Source: Drechmeria coniospora | Lineage: Eukaryota; Ascomycota; Sordariomycetes; Hypocreales; Ophiocordycipitaceae | Length of the DNA stretch: 64,000 nucleotides | Assembly: GCF_001625195.1 (NCBI RefSeq) | Contig: NC_054389.1 | Span: 1,116,001 to 1,180,000 of the forward strand | Direction of reading: 5' to 3' | Made by a program: the position numbers and the translations under genes | The notes under the pieces: model-generated | The model's input: only the letters and a program-made list of their open reading frames with translations | Databases searched by the model: none | What the model was told of the DNA's origin: nothing | Shown here: positions 1 to 11,398 of the stretch, piece by piece | Layout: each line of letters starts with the position of its first letter | How positions within the stretch are numbered: the first letter of the stretch is position 1

Positions 1-474
1 GATGCAGCTTTCGGAGGCATCGTAGGCATCGTTGCATACGTCGTTGCGGGGAGCAAGCTGGCGTTGCCGGCGTTAAGTCGGTAATGGTTGGCATTATGTC
101 ATTGCGTTGGTTCATGGCGCCAGTCTGTTTTACTGCCATTAAGTAATAGTCGGACTATTCGGTGGTTAGGACCCGTCCCTGTAGTATACTATAGTGATCA
201 TAGCCTACAGTGGTTGACTGACCCTTTAGCACTCCGGCTGGTGAGGTTTGGTGAACTTTAGCGCTAGCAGGCTAAAATCCACGGGCTGCCCTACTGTAAT
301 CCATTGCGGCCTGCGCTTCCTGTGCTGCCTGCGCTGTCGTTTAAAAAAGGACCACATTGCCAAAGAAGCCTCGACCTTCCCGGGATGGATTTGCCTTACC
401 TTTGGCATAGAGTGCATGTGCAGCAACTGTATAGGTATGCATGGTCAAGGAGTACATGCAAGAAGCATATTGCC

Positions 475-569
475 ACAGCAGCACTGCACCGTACAGCAGC
501 ATTGCACCATACAGCAGCATTGCACCGTACAGCAGCACTGCACCGTACTGTACAGCAGCACTGCACCAT
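475..569. repeat. 18-bp tandem array
   Basis: Five copies of an 18-bp unit, consensus ACAGCAGCACTGCACCGT, start at 475, 493, 511, 529 and 552. The first four abut and the last is offset by a 5-bp insertion (ACTGT). Copies differ only at C/T and G/A positions (CACTG/CATTG, CCGT/CCAT), so they are recent. The unit is a multiple of three, so overlapping frames stay open through it, but no protein is supported. Confidence 0.9.
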
Positions 570-867
570 ACGGCGATTTCCTTCCCACATTTCGCCTCCC
601 AATTGCAACTAGTAAGAAAATGGTAGAAAATCTTAGGAATATCGGGTTGGGTAGTGTTGACTGCGTACTGCAGATAGAAAGCATTGACTGATGACGTTGA
701 TCTGGTTGCTTGTGGAGGATTTGCGTTGGTAAAACGCACGGTGCAAGAACCAAGTACTGCGGCTATTGTCGGTGAAGTTGATGGATGGAAGGTCTTGGAT
801 GTACTATTAATAAATCTGCTGAGACAATAAATGAAGCATGTCGCTTTCGCCAAATTGGGTCATGTCC

Positions 868-910
868 GTGGGATCGTCACCGAGACACCGTGGGAGTAGG
901 GTGATCCCAG
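868..910. repeat. Dispersed element, copy A
   Basis: About 43 bp beginning GTGGGATCGTCACCGAGAC closely match 19886-19928, with a few substitutions and one single-base gap. Two copies 19 kb apart in unrelated non-coding sequence suggest the end of a dispersed transposable element. The family is not identified. Confidence 0.5.
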
Positions 911-2719
911 CAACAACCCGGCCGGAGAAGAACACCAAGAGACCAAGTCTGACCCCTGGGACGATGGTTGACTAGTTGGTGCGGTCTATCGAGCGGATCC
1001 CCTGATATCTGCTGCAACAGTGTCCTCCGCAATGCAGACGTACCACGAGTGCTGAACAAGACATGCCGAAATAGAGGCATACCGAAATAGATGACGAACT
1101 AGCCTTTTTTTCTGTGCAGAATGCCGTTCAATTCTCCGTCGACGCAAATGATGCGGGCATCCATCAATATATCATCTGTTCGTTCCATGGTACGGATTGG
1201 CTTTGGTTCCCCATCCTCTCAATGGGCAATGCGAGGCAAAGAGCATGGCAGAAACGACGAATGATTGACCAAACTCCCAAGCCATCGCGGCGTCCTGCGG
1301 ATTGGGCCAGTATCAGGTTGGCAGTATATGGGCCATCATGACGGCGAGCATAATATTTTCATCTTGATCTTGGCCTTGGCAGGGGCATCCAATGTCAGTT
1401 ACCCCAAACGCCGGCTTCACAGGACGTCGAACTAGTGCGCGAGTTGCTGCAGCTGTTGCCCACGTTTCAGCATCCCTGCCTCGGCGTACGGGGACGCGGC
1501 CACATACGTCTGCGTCACCACTTTCTTCTGTGCAGGCAGTCGGCAAGTACGTGGACATGCAGCTTGACGTCAGAAGCGCGGCTCGACGTCGGGTCGCGGG
1601 CACTGCCTCGTGTTGCCGCTGCTGTCTCGGACGGGGGTTGCTGGCCAGCGCAGGCCGGTTCGCTCGTGGGCTCACGGCGCGGCTCGGGTAGGACGGAGGG
1701 ACAAGCGAAGCAAGCAAGCTACGCGTACGTACTGCGTGCCCATCGTCGCTCTCATTCGTCTGTGCCGCCAGCCCCTCGACGGCTGCATCGCGGGGACGAC
1801 GTCGCCTTGTCGAACCTGGCCATTTCTGTTCGATTCCCTGCTCCAGACGACAGGCGGCAACGCTGGATGGCCGTGCAGATTCGCCTTTGACGTCTGCAGC
1901 CCCGGCATAGGACGTAATTCACGGTGGCTGAGGACATTACTGGTGCTGCAAGGGAGGTACGACTTGGTAGCGTGCCGGACGGTGCGACGAGTGATGACGA
2001 ACAAGATGCAGCAGGACGGGATGATGACATGGCGAGTGGCGATGCATTTGGTCGAGCAGGTCGTGCTGGTCGATCGAGCTGGCTGACGGTACGCCAACGA
2101 GAACCCGATCACCGTCGTGGGCACCTAGCACCGAGTTAGCCGATGCCGCGGCGGACGTGAATCACACGGCCTTTTCTCCATGCACTTTTCTTTCTTCTTC
2201 GTCGGCACGCACGCATTTGTCCTTTCGAAGCAGGAAAATTTTGGTCGTTGCTGCGGCGGCACGAGACGGCTCGCCGCAGCTGATGCACCCAGCTCAGTAC
2301 TCCGTACACGAAGGCACTCTGGATTGATACCTGAGGCGACTTCCTTTGCCACCGTCCGTCGGCGTACACCAGCGCACCAGCACCTCATTTCGGTTGCGAC
2401 AGACTCCGTATTGAGTAGAACATTTGCTTCATAGCGTTAGCGTAGCGTCGGAATATATAGACTCGGCGTAAAATGAAATAAATGTATTAACATCGCATGA
2501 ACCATCATTGGCTAGGACTTCCTCGATGCGGTACCAGCTGCGCCTACCTTGGCCGTCGCCGTTGCCCATGCTTCACAACCACGACTCCTGCATTGCGCCC
2601 TCCCGAGAGTCAGCCCATGATCGCCAAGACGACCGGGCCGCTATTCCCTGCTCGCTCCCCACGAGCCACTCTACCGTTCTTGCTGCTGCACGACATATTC
2701 TCCTTCCTTTGCCAAGACC

Positions 2720-2752
2720 GGGGGGGGGGGGGGGGGGGGACGGGGGACGGGG
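2720..2752. repeat. Poly-G tract with GGGGGAC units
   Basis: An uninterrupted run of 20 G (2720-2739) is followed by AC and two more five-G runs. It could form a G-quadruplex in single-stranded DNA. It lies about 265 bp upstream of the secreted-protein gene at 3018. Related GGGGGAC-type repeats occur at 30875-30928 and 33029-33056. Confidence 0.85.
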
Positions 2753-2975
2753 GCTGTGAAACCATGGCAATGCAACGCCAGACTCCCTCTCTGCCTCGCA
2801 TATATAATGCCAGCTTCAACCGCCTTATCATGGTTCACCCTGGCTCGTGCCGACAACTTCGCAACCCACAAACCTCGGCTCCCGCAGAACGTTCGCAACA
2901 GTCACTTCCAAGTCATCCTATATCAATACCGCCCCAGGCCGGCCTCTCCCAACGGCTAAGATAGTCCTTCTCGAC

Positions 2976-3009
2976 ATACAACAATCATCCTGATACAACA
3001 ATCATCCTG
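2976..3009 (+). repeat. 17-bp direct duplication in 5' leader
   Basis: The unit ATACAACAATCATCCTG occurs twice back to back and ends 8 bases before the ATG of the secreted-protein gene. Both copies are identical, so it is a recent tandem duplication of the 5' leader or core promoter. Confidence 0.85.
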
Positions 3010-3017
3010 AAATAAAA

Positions 3018-3642
3018 ATGTTCCCCCTCCGAGTCCTCTGCGCCATAGCACCTCTCCTCCTCGCCGTTCGTGCCGATGTCGACCTCGATCTCGACGACGT
3101 TCCCAACGCGTGTCAATCCATCTGCCGGCCCGTCAGCCAGCTGGCGAGGGTCTGCGAGACGGACGCCAAGGGCACCTCGGACCGCGACAACGACCTCCTC
3201 GAGGCCCAGTGCGTCTGCACCAACAAGAGCTTCGACGTCGCCAAGGTCGCCGCCCTCTGCGCCGCCTGCATGCACCAGAACAACGCCAGCCGGGACGACC
3301 TCGGTGGTAAGGCAGCCCCATCCGAGCCGAGGAGTGACTGCCGAGCGCTGCCATGAGAATGCTGACGTTGGATGCCTAGACATCGACGGCCTGCTGGCCA
3401 CCTGCAGTTTCTCCAGTACCACGTACGCACCAACCGCCACCGGTCTCGTCTCGAGCATCAGCGTCTCGGCAACGCCCGTCACCGATTCTAATCAGCTGAC
3501 GACGACCATGGCGGGCGGCACCTCGGCGGGCGCCGTCCAGACGTCAAAGTCGACGACGTCGAGTCGCAATGCCGCCCCGACGCGGGGGGCCGGCGTCCTC
3601 TACGTCGCCGGCGCCGTCGTTGCGGGAGGGCTGATGTTGTAG
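3018..3642 (+). CDS. GPI-anchored cysteine-rich (CFEM-like) secreted protein
   Basis: Two exons (3018-3306, 3380-3642) flank a 73-nt intron with GTAAGG donor and CTAG acceptor, giving 183 residues. The N-terminus is a hydrophobic signal peptide ending near VRA. The mature domain has eight cysteines: a C-x3-C pair after Pro-Asn-Ala, a C-x2-D, a C-x-C and a C-x2-C. This spacing resembles the CFEM domain, though the last intervals deviate from the consensus. A Ser/Thr-rich stalk follows, ending in a hydrophobic tail (VLYVAGAVVAGGLML) typical of a GPI-anchor signal. The product should be a cell-surface or wall protein; CFEM relatives bind haem or act in host contact, but no ligand can be assigned. 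A tandem duplication sits just before the start codon. Confidence 0.8.
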
Positions 3643-3936
3643 ATGGTGCTGTCGAGATGGGCGCGGCTGAGACTTGAGGCTAGCCGGACGGCTGTGATGA
3701 ATGGAATGAAAGGAATTATCATGCGAAGCGGACTGTTACCCAGGGTTGGTCGAGATCGGCAGGGCCGTTGAATCCTTGTCTCCAATCTATTACCATGCAT
3801 CTTTTGCCATCATTCGTCCGTGAGACGGAGCGAGCGAGCTGAAACGTTGATTCCTCGCTGGCGGACGTCCGCATATGCAAATGCAAATGCCTGACGATTT
3901 CTTGTCTGCCCTGTGGCCATCCATCCACCTTGGCTT

Positions 3937-5831
3937 TCATGTCCATTCGTCGACAAGGCGCCGAATGGATGGATAGTCCTCCAGGGGGATCTGGACAATC
4001 CCCACGTCTGCCACCGTTGTCGTTTTCGTCTCGCGGTTCATGGTTAGGCCGACGGCGAAATGACCCTCGGCCACGGAGACACTGTGGTTTTCCCACGTAT
4101 AGTGGCCCAACCACGTAGGCGGCGACTTTGCAAAGCGCACTTCCACACCGGTGATGACGCGCTGCAAGCGACCGAGCTCAAACGTCTTGGTCGGACCAAA
4201 GGCTATGCCATCGTCGGGAATGTCCATCGAGATCAGTTCGCGGTCCCATTCGTCGTCCACGTGACGCATCACTATCAACCCCCCGTGGCACGATGGATGC
4301 TGCTCAAACGCCTCGTCGCGAACGGAAAAGGCGAAGCCCGTGATCCAATCGTCGGCCGGCACGAGCACGTAATCCTGCTTGGCGATTCCACCTGCGAAGA
4401 CATGATCGTCGATGAATAGGTGGTCCGTCTGTTCCATGTGATTGTCCTTGAGCACGTCGATCGAATGCAGCTCGCCGTTCTCCGTCCAGGACGTGACCAG
4501 CGTCGGCTCCATCTTGGCCAGGTCGGACATGGCGTTGACGAATGTCACCGAGTAGCTCGACGACTTGACCGGCCGAGGCCGGGTCATGCATGCTGTCCTG
4601 ACGACCGTCGCCTTCTCCAGCTGTGGCATCAGTCGTCTAAAGGCGACGTTCTTGCTGGCCTTCTTGAAGAGATAGGAGCCTGCAATCATCCGACACTGCA
4701 TCAGCCAGATGTACTTGCGGTTGCGTAGCGCGTGCATGCAGTCGGGTCCCTCCGCTTTCGTCGCCCGCCGCATCTCCCTGAACAGCTGGGCCCAGGCGAC
4801 GGCATCTGCATCCTCGCCGCACCAAAGCTCGGAGAGGTCGTACAGCCATGGCATCTCCCATTGCACGCGGCGCCTCCAGAAGCCGTTGGTCAAAACGACC
4901 CTCAACGCAACCTGGGAGGCGGCCCGCCAGTTGATCAAAGAGTTCACGTCCAGATAGTCGGAAACCATGAGCGTGAGCTCGGGTGGCAAGCGGCGGAAGG
5001 GGTCTTTGTGCTTTGCCAGCCGGGACGGGCTCGGCAGCAGGAAAGTAGACCATCTCCCTGGCTTTGGTAGGTCTTTGTAGTACCTATCCAGCTCGGGAAT
5101 ATTGACGGGTGAAAGCGCAAGGTGTTTGTACTTTGATAGGAACTCGTTGTCCCCCAAAGCACACGAATAATCGCTCTGGGCGTATGAGATGGCGAGATCC
5201 CTGAGGGAAAAGTCGTCACTGTCCAGGGCCAAGCCGGCGAGCGTGTCATGAAGGACTTCCGGGTCGGGTACCTGCTCGCCAAGGTACCGGGATAGCATGT
5301 AGTGGCACTCATCGTGCATGGGGATGATGAATGGCCTTCCGTAGACGCGACTGAAACTGTGAATACGGTTAGCACTTGAGCACTTGGGCCCTTTGGCGAG
5401 TCGACGGTGAGGTGCCTCACATTCGAAACATGCGTAGGGGAGCCGGTATACCGAGTGCTTCCAGTGTGGCTTCGGGAAGCACAAAGTAGCTTCCTTCAAT
5501 TGGGAACCTGTCGTCGGTTTTTGAAGACCAGACACTGAATCCAGGTTAGATGCTTGGCCGGCTGAGGATTGCTCACGATCAGGCTCACTCACTGTAGTGG
5601 TTTTTCGCTGCTTGGATTGCTACCGACAACCAAGGCTCGCCCGAGCCAGCTCGTTTCATCCTCGCGGCCTGCTAGAAAGTCGATTTCGTTGGAAGATGCG
5701 TTGGTCTCGGCGTAGATGCTGACCGTATTGGACGTCAAGTAGGTGCCGCATATGGCACAGCAGACGGTTGAGTAAGGATAGTTGCGAACATTGTCCAGTC
5801 CGACATCGTCGGCGTCTATCATGGATTCCAT
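3937..5831 (-). CDS. F-box domain protein
   Basis: The main exon encodes the last 532 residues or so. It carries a cysteine-containing N-terminal region, an F-box (residues around DPFRRLPPELTLMVSDYL) and a long C-terminal region common in filamentous fungal F-box proteins. An upstream exon beginning at the ATG at 5831 supplies a CAICG segment that fits the usual N-terminus of this family. A frame-preserving intron is 5535-5623 (donor GTAGCA, branch CTAAC, acceptor TTCAG), giving 601 residues. A stronger donor (GTGAGT) overlaps the stop codon of exon 1 near 5592 but does not keep frame with that acceptor, so this junction is uncertain. F-box proteins link substrates to SCF ubiquitin ligases through Skp1; the substrate is unknown. 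Confidence 0.75.
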
Positions 5832-7592
5832 GATGGCCTTTGCAGGGGCGTAGCAGTAGGTAGACAGATAGCAACAAGAGTAGGGAGGCAACTGGTGAGA
5901 ACGCGACAGGACCGATTCGGATGGTGCTAGCTCCCCCCTTGGCTATAAGTAACCGGATGCAACAGGTTCGTGAGCTTGGCTGGATGAATCATGTCAGGGT
6001 AGAAGTGAGGCCTGAAAGAATTAGTCTTCGTTCCATGGAATAAATGAACAGTCGTCATGTTCCGTTCATGTGCGTGAAGCCATTATAGCCTTATTGTGCA
6101 TGGTAATGCAGTTATCCCAAGTCCATTTCATTTCTACCAACATTTATTGTTCACGGTTGATGAAAGTGAAGAATCCTTTCAACTTGAAATTCTTGCCACT
6201 TGTGCATGTTGGAAGCAGTCGAGGCGCACTGACAACTGCAATATCGGACTCGGCCACTCTGTCAAACTTGGCAGATCAATGATGAACTTTACCTCGCGGT
6301 TGGTAACAATAAAGGTATATCACAGCACCTTGTCGATCCCTGGCACATTCGCCTCACACAGCAGGTGACGAATTCATCGATGACCATCTGGTCCACTTTT
6401 TATTTCATACCTGCTGCTCAAGGAGAACGGTTATATCCCCTTGGTGGTCCGAGGGCAGAGAGTTGAGCAGAATTTCTAGAGAACAGCACACGACTGAGGC
6501 GGTGAGCAAAACGCAGACAGCGATCGTCGATCTGCAGTTAGGTAACCAGACGAATACGAGGCTCGAAATGACCTGAACTCTGTCGAATAAGTTTCTTGCC
6601 CTTTGACAGTACTCACCGTCCGTGATGGCATGCCCACCTGGTACTCTCGCTGGTTCTGTTGGTTCGTGCTCCAGGGCAGCGTGCAACGAAATTCCCAGCT
6701 CAGATTTTCTGATTTAATGCTCCTGAAATATCCAATAGCCGGCACAATTGGATGGATAGCTGGCGATCATGAATGAAGACAATGGCCGGCAGGTTGTAAA
6801 ATAAGCTGTTCAGCTTGGTTGATTATGGTGTTCACTGTTCATGCCGTTTGCATGATGTGAAAGGGAAATAATATGGCATAAAAAACAAGTTCCCCTTTCA
6901 CGGAACCGGATACAGATGTTGGATATTTCAGCATAGTGTTGAATCAGTGAAAATTCTTTGCATCCATTTCACTGTTTGCCGGTGCCAAACCTATCTGCAG
7001 CGGGCGCGGACAAGACGACTTTCTGTTGAGAGTAGGCTATATTCACGGGGAGTATCGGCAGCACAGACCCCGAGTTCACCGGGCGTGTGCCTCACACCGA
7101 AGTTTGGCCGGGCTCGTGAAATGTTGCGTATTGATACTGTGTGCGGTGGCAATCTCCTTATACAACTGCGTCTGAAGTGTCGATATCATATCAACAGGGG
7201 GAAAAGGTATTAGTGTTCGCATCTAAGCGTTGTAGTGTGAACTGCTTCACTATGAATAGCTGTGCGTGCTTTCCAGCCGGTTCACCAAGTACTGTACCTC
7301 AGTAAGTAGATATCTTAGTGCTGCTATCCCTACTGTACATGTATCAGTAGTGAGGATGACTGTTCAAACAGACTTGGGATGGTTCGTGTCCATAGCGGCT
7401 AGGTGCCTGGGCAGGTAAGATCAGACAGTTCGCGAGATGCACCAAGAAGAGTCGCACTGATGTAGCCGCCATCTATGCCGTGGAATCGTTGGACGTTGAG
7501 GGATGGGAAATTCTCCGATGCCATTGCGATATGGTTTGCATGGTTGATATCAGGATTATGCGTGCTGTAGAGCATGCTTTCACGTACTAACG
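5832..7592. other. Gene-free, AT-richer intergenic region
   Basis: About 1.8 kb between the divergently placed F-box start and the 3' end of the phosphoesterase gene. Base composition is visibly more AT-rich than the flanking genes and only short, unsupported frames occur. I recognise no RNA gene, and no mobile element with intact ends. Confidence 0.5.
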
Positions 7593-9012
7593 CTATTTAG
7601 TAGATGGATACACGTCCTTCCCGTACGTGGCGTTGAGGCTCACGGAGCCTACGACGGTACCGCTCTCAAGCCGGATCCAAGTGTCGACCTCTAAGCTCGT
7701 GCGTAGCTTCTCACGCGAGAGACGGACCTGGCGTGCGCCTCGGGGCCAGTTCCCGTAGCCGCCATAACCCGAATGCTGACCGAAGCAAAGGTTGACACCG
7801 TTGCCGGCGACGCTCATGCCGGGAACCCGCCGGTCCCACTTATAGCACCACGTGTTTCCGTGATCGTGGCCAGAGAAGACGGCGATGAGGCCAGGGGTCG
7901 AGGCCAAAGCCTGCATAAAGGGCACATCCTGGCCTCCGTAGGCGCAGGGGCCGTTGCGCCCGTCGGAGCACCAGTCGCGGCCTTGCTGGGCGAGCGGGTA
8001 GTCGTCGTTGGTGCCCGGCTGCAAGTTTGGATTGACGCTGGCCCTTCCGTTCACCGTCTGCAGGGCGCGAGAGGCATTGGTGGGGATATGGACGAAGGCG
8101 AGGGACGGGATGGTGCGGCCGAAGCGGGCTGCCATGGCGGCGCTCGTTTGACGGAACCAGGTGGCAACGGTGGCGTCGACCCAGTTCGGCTGGGCCCGTC
8201 GACGGCCGGCAGGATTTCGTTCCTGGAAATACCAGCCGCCGCGACTGTCGAAGAACCAGAGGATCAGTTCGGGGACGCAGCCGTCTTGGCTGCAGCCCGG
8301 TGGGTAGACGGGCAGGAAGTAGTTGGAGACGCCGGCTTCGCGGCCGGCGACCATGCTTCCCGTCCGGGAATTGGGCCACTTCCTCTCCCGCTCCAGGATG
8401 GCGGCGGCAGAAAGGTTGAATTCGTGATCGTGGTTGCCGTAGGCGGAGGCCCAAGGGAGGTGGCGTCGAAGTAGGGGGGCGACGATTTGATCGACGTAGA
8501 CGGTGCTGTTTTCGAGGAAGGCGTTCTCGCCCGCGATGAGATCGCCATTCAGAACGACGAGATCGGGAGACTCTCGATCGAGGACTCTGTCCATGGCTCT
8601 AACGGACTTGCGATCCTTCTCCGGTCCCCGAAAGTCCCAGGCATCTGGTCAGAAGTGTGATCAGCCGACGGCCAGGCAAACGTTCCCTCCGACCACTTGG
8701 ATGCTCCGAAAACGCCAGTGGACGCCAGTGGGAGCTTGGGCTGGGGTTTCCATCTGCCAATACGCAAGGAGTGATGGTGCGAGGGTGCAAGGACATACTC
8801 TCGCCAAAATGGAGGTCTTCGAAAATGGAAAGCTGAAAGGTGCCGTCCAAGCCAAAGGTCAGGGGTTTCGTGGCGCAGTCGAGACTGCGGCATCGCTTCG
8901 GGCTTTTGACAGGCAGAGGCGGCGCCGGCTGGGAGACGGACACGGCCGCCAAGGCCGCCAGAAGCAGGGTGGTGCGGACGACGGTCAGAGTCATATTCGT
9001 GGTCATCATCAT
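7593..9012 (-). CDS. Secreted calcineurin-like metallophosphoesterase
   Basis: Two exons (9012-8799 and 8644-7593) around a 154-nt intron (GTATGT...ACCAG) give 421 residues. Splicing recreates the family block HFGENAWD followed by FRGPEKD, which fixes both boundaries. The N-terminus is a signal peptide (hydrophobic run TTLLLAALAAVSVS). Metal-binding motifs appear in order: the first Asp/His block at EDLHFGE, LNGDLI, GNHDHE, a VHIP segment and GHDHGN near the C-terminus. The family is the fungal Dcr2/Sia1-like phosphoesterases of the calcineurin superfamily. It is probably a secreted or vacuolar phosphatase with a two-metal centre; the substrate is unknown. Start choice: the three adjacent ATGs at 9012 precede the signal peptide. 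Confidence 0.87.
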
Positions 9013-10453
9013 GATGGTTTTTGCTCCATCACTGACCGGTGCGATAACGAGGCGGATATTTCGCTTGCGAATCGTCCACGGCAGAGGCGCACACTTTGTT
9101 ATTTCACGAGGCCGGAAAAAGTCGGCGGTAAGTGGCGACCAGGCTTAACCCTTGCATCTGGCGTGCCGTACGACTCGAAGGGCCTTCCATGCATTCGCAG
9201 CATCCCGGTGGGCCCATCAGCAGGACACGAGCGCGTGTGGATTCGAGACTTTGGCGGGGGTTGGTGGAGGAGTATTGCGACCCAAGGGGAGAAGCATGTT
9301 GCACGGGCATGCGTCGGTGTAGAGGCAGCTTCCCGTTGCCGCCGTCGTCGCTGCAGGCTGAAATGCGCGTGGCCGCGTGACGTTGCGGTAGCGACCTGCG
9401 TCCTGGGACTGGACAGAATGGACGGGTGTCGGGTGCCAACAGCATTTGCCCGCCGTCGTCTGGTCGGGTGAGTTGGACATGGGTCGGTTTGGCAGCGCGA
9501 TGAGCGGGCATGAGAGGGGAAGAGAAGGCAGAGAATGCATGCCAGATAAGAACAGAATATGCCTCATAAAGTCGCTCTCATGAGGTGTTGAGTCCTTTTT
9601 GGAAATTGGAAGGCTCCTCCCGAGGCTCCTGCCGTTGACCTGGAGGTGCGATCGCTCCTTCCTTGTAGCCCAACCGGTCATGCAATGATGACAAACCGGC
9701 GACTCAGGACAGGCATCGTCTTGTACGGAGTACGGCGAGGAACATCGGAAGAATTCTGCTCCGTCGGTCGTTGCGTCACGACATCATTGCTTCGGAGGTG
9801 TCCTCTGGCTCGCAGCAGAAGCCTGCCAAGAAAGGACGGACACGATGGCCATGATTCGGGAGACTCCAACCGGCTCTTCGGCCACCCACGTGCGACTTTT
9901 GCCAATGCTTTCCCGGGAGCGTCGGGATGGCCCTGCCGGACGGTCGTCCAAGTCATGTTTCTCGCATGCAGGACATCTCCGGGGCCCGGATAGCGACGAA
10001 TGCACAAAAAGCACTCCCTGCATACACGGCCAGTGATATTTCCAGCTTTTTCGGTAGAGAATTTTCGGAGCGTCATTCGTGACAGATGCACGTTTGTGGA
10101 GAGGAACGAGGCTCGAGATGGCCATATGGCATGGCGGTGTGGCCGGATCTGGCGACACCGACACGGGGCATAAGTGGGGCCGTGGAGGACCGGGGGCCGC
10201 CACCCGACGGCCGGCCTAAACGTGGAGACAGCGGCGTTTGATCGGGGGTGCGGGGCCGCCAATCAGTCGCCCAGTCGCACCAGTCGCACCAGTCACACAG
10301 CACAGCCGAGCACAGGATGCAAATGGGTCATTTATCGATTTTTTGGCTTGGCAATGCCAAAGAAATTGGTATCAATGAACAAAACATGGGCCGGTGTCTA
10401 CGGGTATGCATGTTCGGCCGGCCGGCAGATGGATGAGTGGTCCCATGGGTAAA
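9013..10453. other. Intergenic region without recognised gene
   Basis: About 1.4 kb upstream of the phosphoesterase start and downstream of the SMase D-like gene. Frames on the minus strand up to 194 codons exist but show no domain, and they overlap frames on the other strand. One TACGGAGTAC-type motif lies near 9724. I see nothing else. Confidence 0.5.
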
Positions 10454-11398
10454 CTACCACGGCATGTCACGCGCCGTCGCCAGATATCGCCGCGCCGGGT
10501 TATTCTCCAGCCACCTAGTAATGTCCCGGATGGCGGAGCGGGTATCTTCGTGGTCGTAGTAGTGGGTTTGGCGGAAACCGTAGATGATGCCGTCGACGTT
10601 GGCATCGCCGAGCATGTGCTTCGCGTACTCTTCCTGGCCGGCGTCGAGGGTCCAGCCGTAGACCTGGCCGAAGCGCTTGGACTCCTCGGCCTGACGAAGC
10701 TCGGTGCAGGTGAAGTAGGCGTGCTCGAAGCAGTTGCCAAACTCGAACGGTAGGTCGCTCCAGCCGTAGGACATGATGCGCTGCTTGATGTCCACATGAC
10801 CGTGCGTCTCGAACCTGTGGTTGACGACGGTGGCGTTGCCGTTGAGGTTGATGGCTTCATTGTCGTCGAGGCCGGCACGGATCAGGTCGTAGGCAACGCC
10901 GCCGGGGTACTGAAAGCCGTAGAGGACCCGCACCTGGGCCGGTTCGAGGATTTCACGGGCAAGTTGCCGCAGGGCGAGGATGGTCGAGTCGCCATTGCTG
11001 CTGTCGGTCGGGCTGTAGCGATCGGCATTCTTGATGTCGAGCCAGACAAAGATCATGTTCTTGCCCGCCCTTCGCTGGTCGGCAACGGCACGGAACATGG
11101 CCTTCATGCTGTCGCCTCGGGACTCGACGACGCCCTCGTCGTGGCAAGCAATCCAGCCGTCCGGCCAAGCCGTGGCGTCCATCTCGATGGCGTTGGCGCC
11201 GTGGCGGAGGGCATCCTCGAGGCCTTGGGAGGTGTGAACGCGGTGGGCGATGACGAACAGCGGCCGTGGCGGTGACGAGGAGGCATCGGTGACGTTGGTG
11301 CGTACCGCCACAGGCCCCGCGACGGCGAATGAATACTCGTACGATGGCAGCAGGCCGAGGAAGCAGAGGAGCCGGAGAAGGCCAATGATGAATGCCAT
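10454..11398 (-). CDS. Sphingomyelinase D / phospholipase D-like secreted enzyme
   Basis: A single exon of 314 residues. Residues 1-28 form a signal peptide or anchor. The fold is the GDPD-like TIM barrel of the SMase D family: a first catalytic His in VIAHRV (His52), metal ligands in IEMDAT (Glu72, Asp74), a second catalytic His in ACHDEG (His86) and a third metal ligand in VWLDIK (Asp121). The protein ends in ATARDMPW, matching the C-terminal SMD-tail of the spider, bacterial and fungal members except for Met in place of the usual Asn. These enzymes cleave choline from sphingomyelin or lysophospholipids, some by forming a cyclic phosphate. Fungal homologues are little studied, and membrane lipid remodelling or host attack are both possible. 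Family is confident; activity and toxicity are not established. Confidence 0.87.
   Translation of the reverse strand: MAFIIGLLRLLCFLGLLPSYEYSFAVAGPVAVRTNVTDASSSPPRPLFVIAHRVHTSQGLEDALRHGANAIEMDATAWPDGWIACHDEGVVESRGDSMKAMFRAVADQRRAGKNMIFVWLDIKNADRYSPTDSSNGDSTILALRQLAREILEPAQVRVLYGFQYPGGVAYDLIRAGLDDNEAINLNGNATVVNHRFETHGHVDIKQRIMSYGWSDLPFEFGNCFEHAYFTCTELRQAEESKRFGQVYGWTLDAGQEEYAKHMLGDANVDGIIYGFRQTHYYDHEDTRSAIRDITRWLENNPARRYLATARDMPW

Larger units (their letters stand above)
1..2970. other. Gene-free 5' flank
   Basis: I see no convincing gene here. The open frames overlap one another on both strands, lack recognisable domains and show no clear coding bias. The stretch holds an 18-bp tandem array (475-569), a short element shared with the 19.9 kb region (868-910) and a long G tract (2720-2752). 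The first kilobase is less GC-rich than the rest of the window. Confidence 0.6.
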
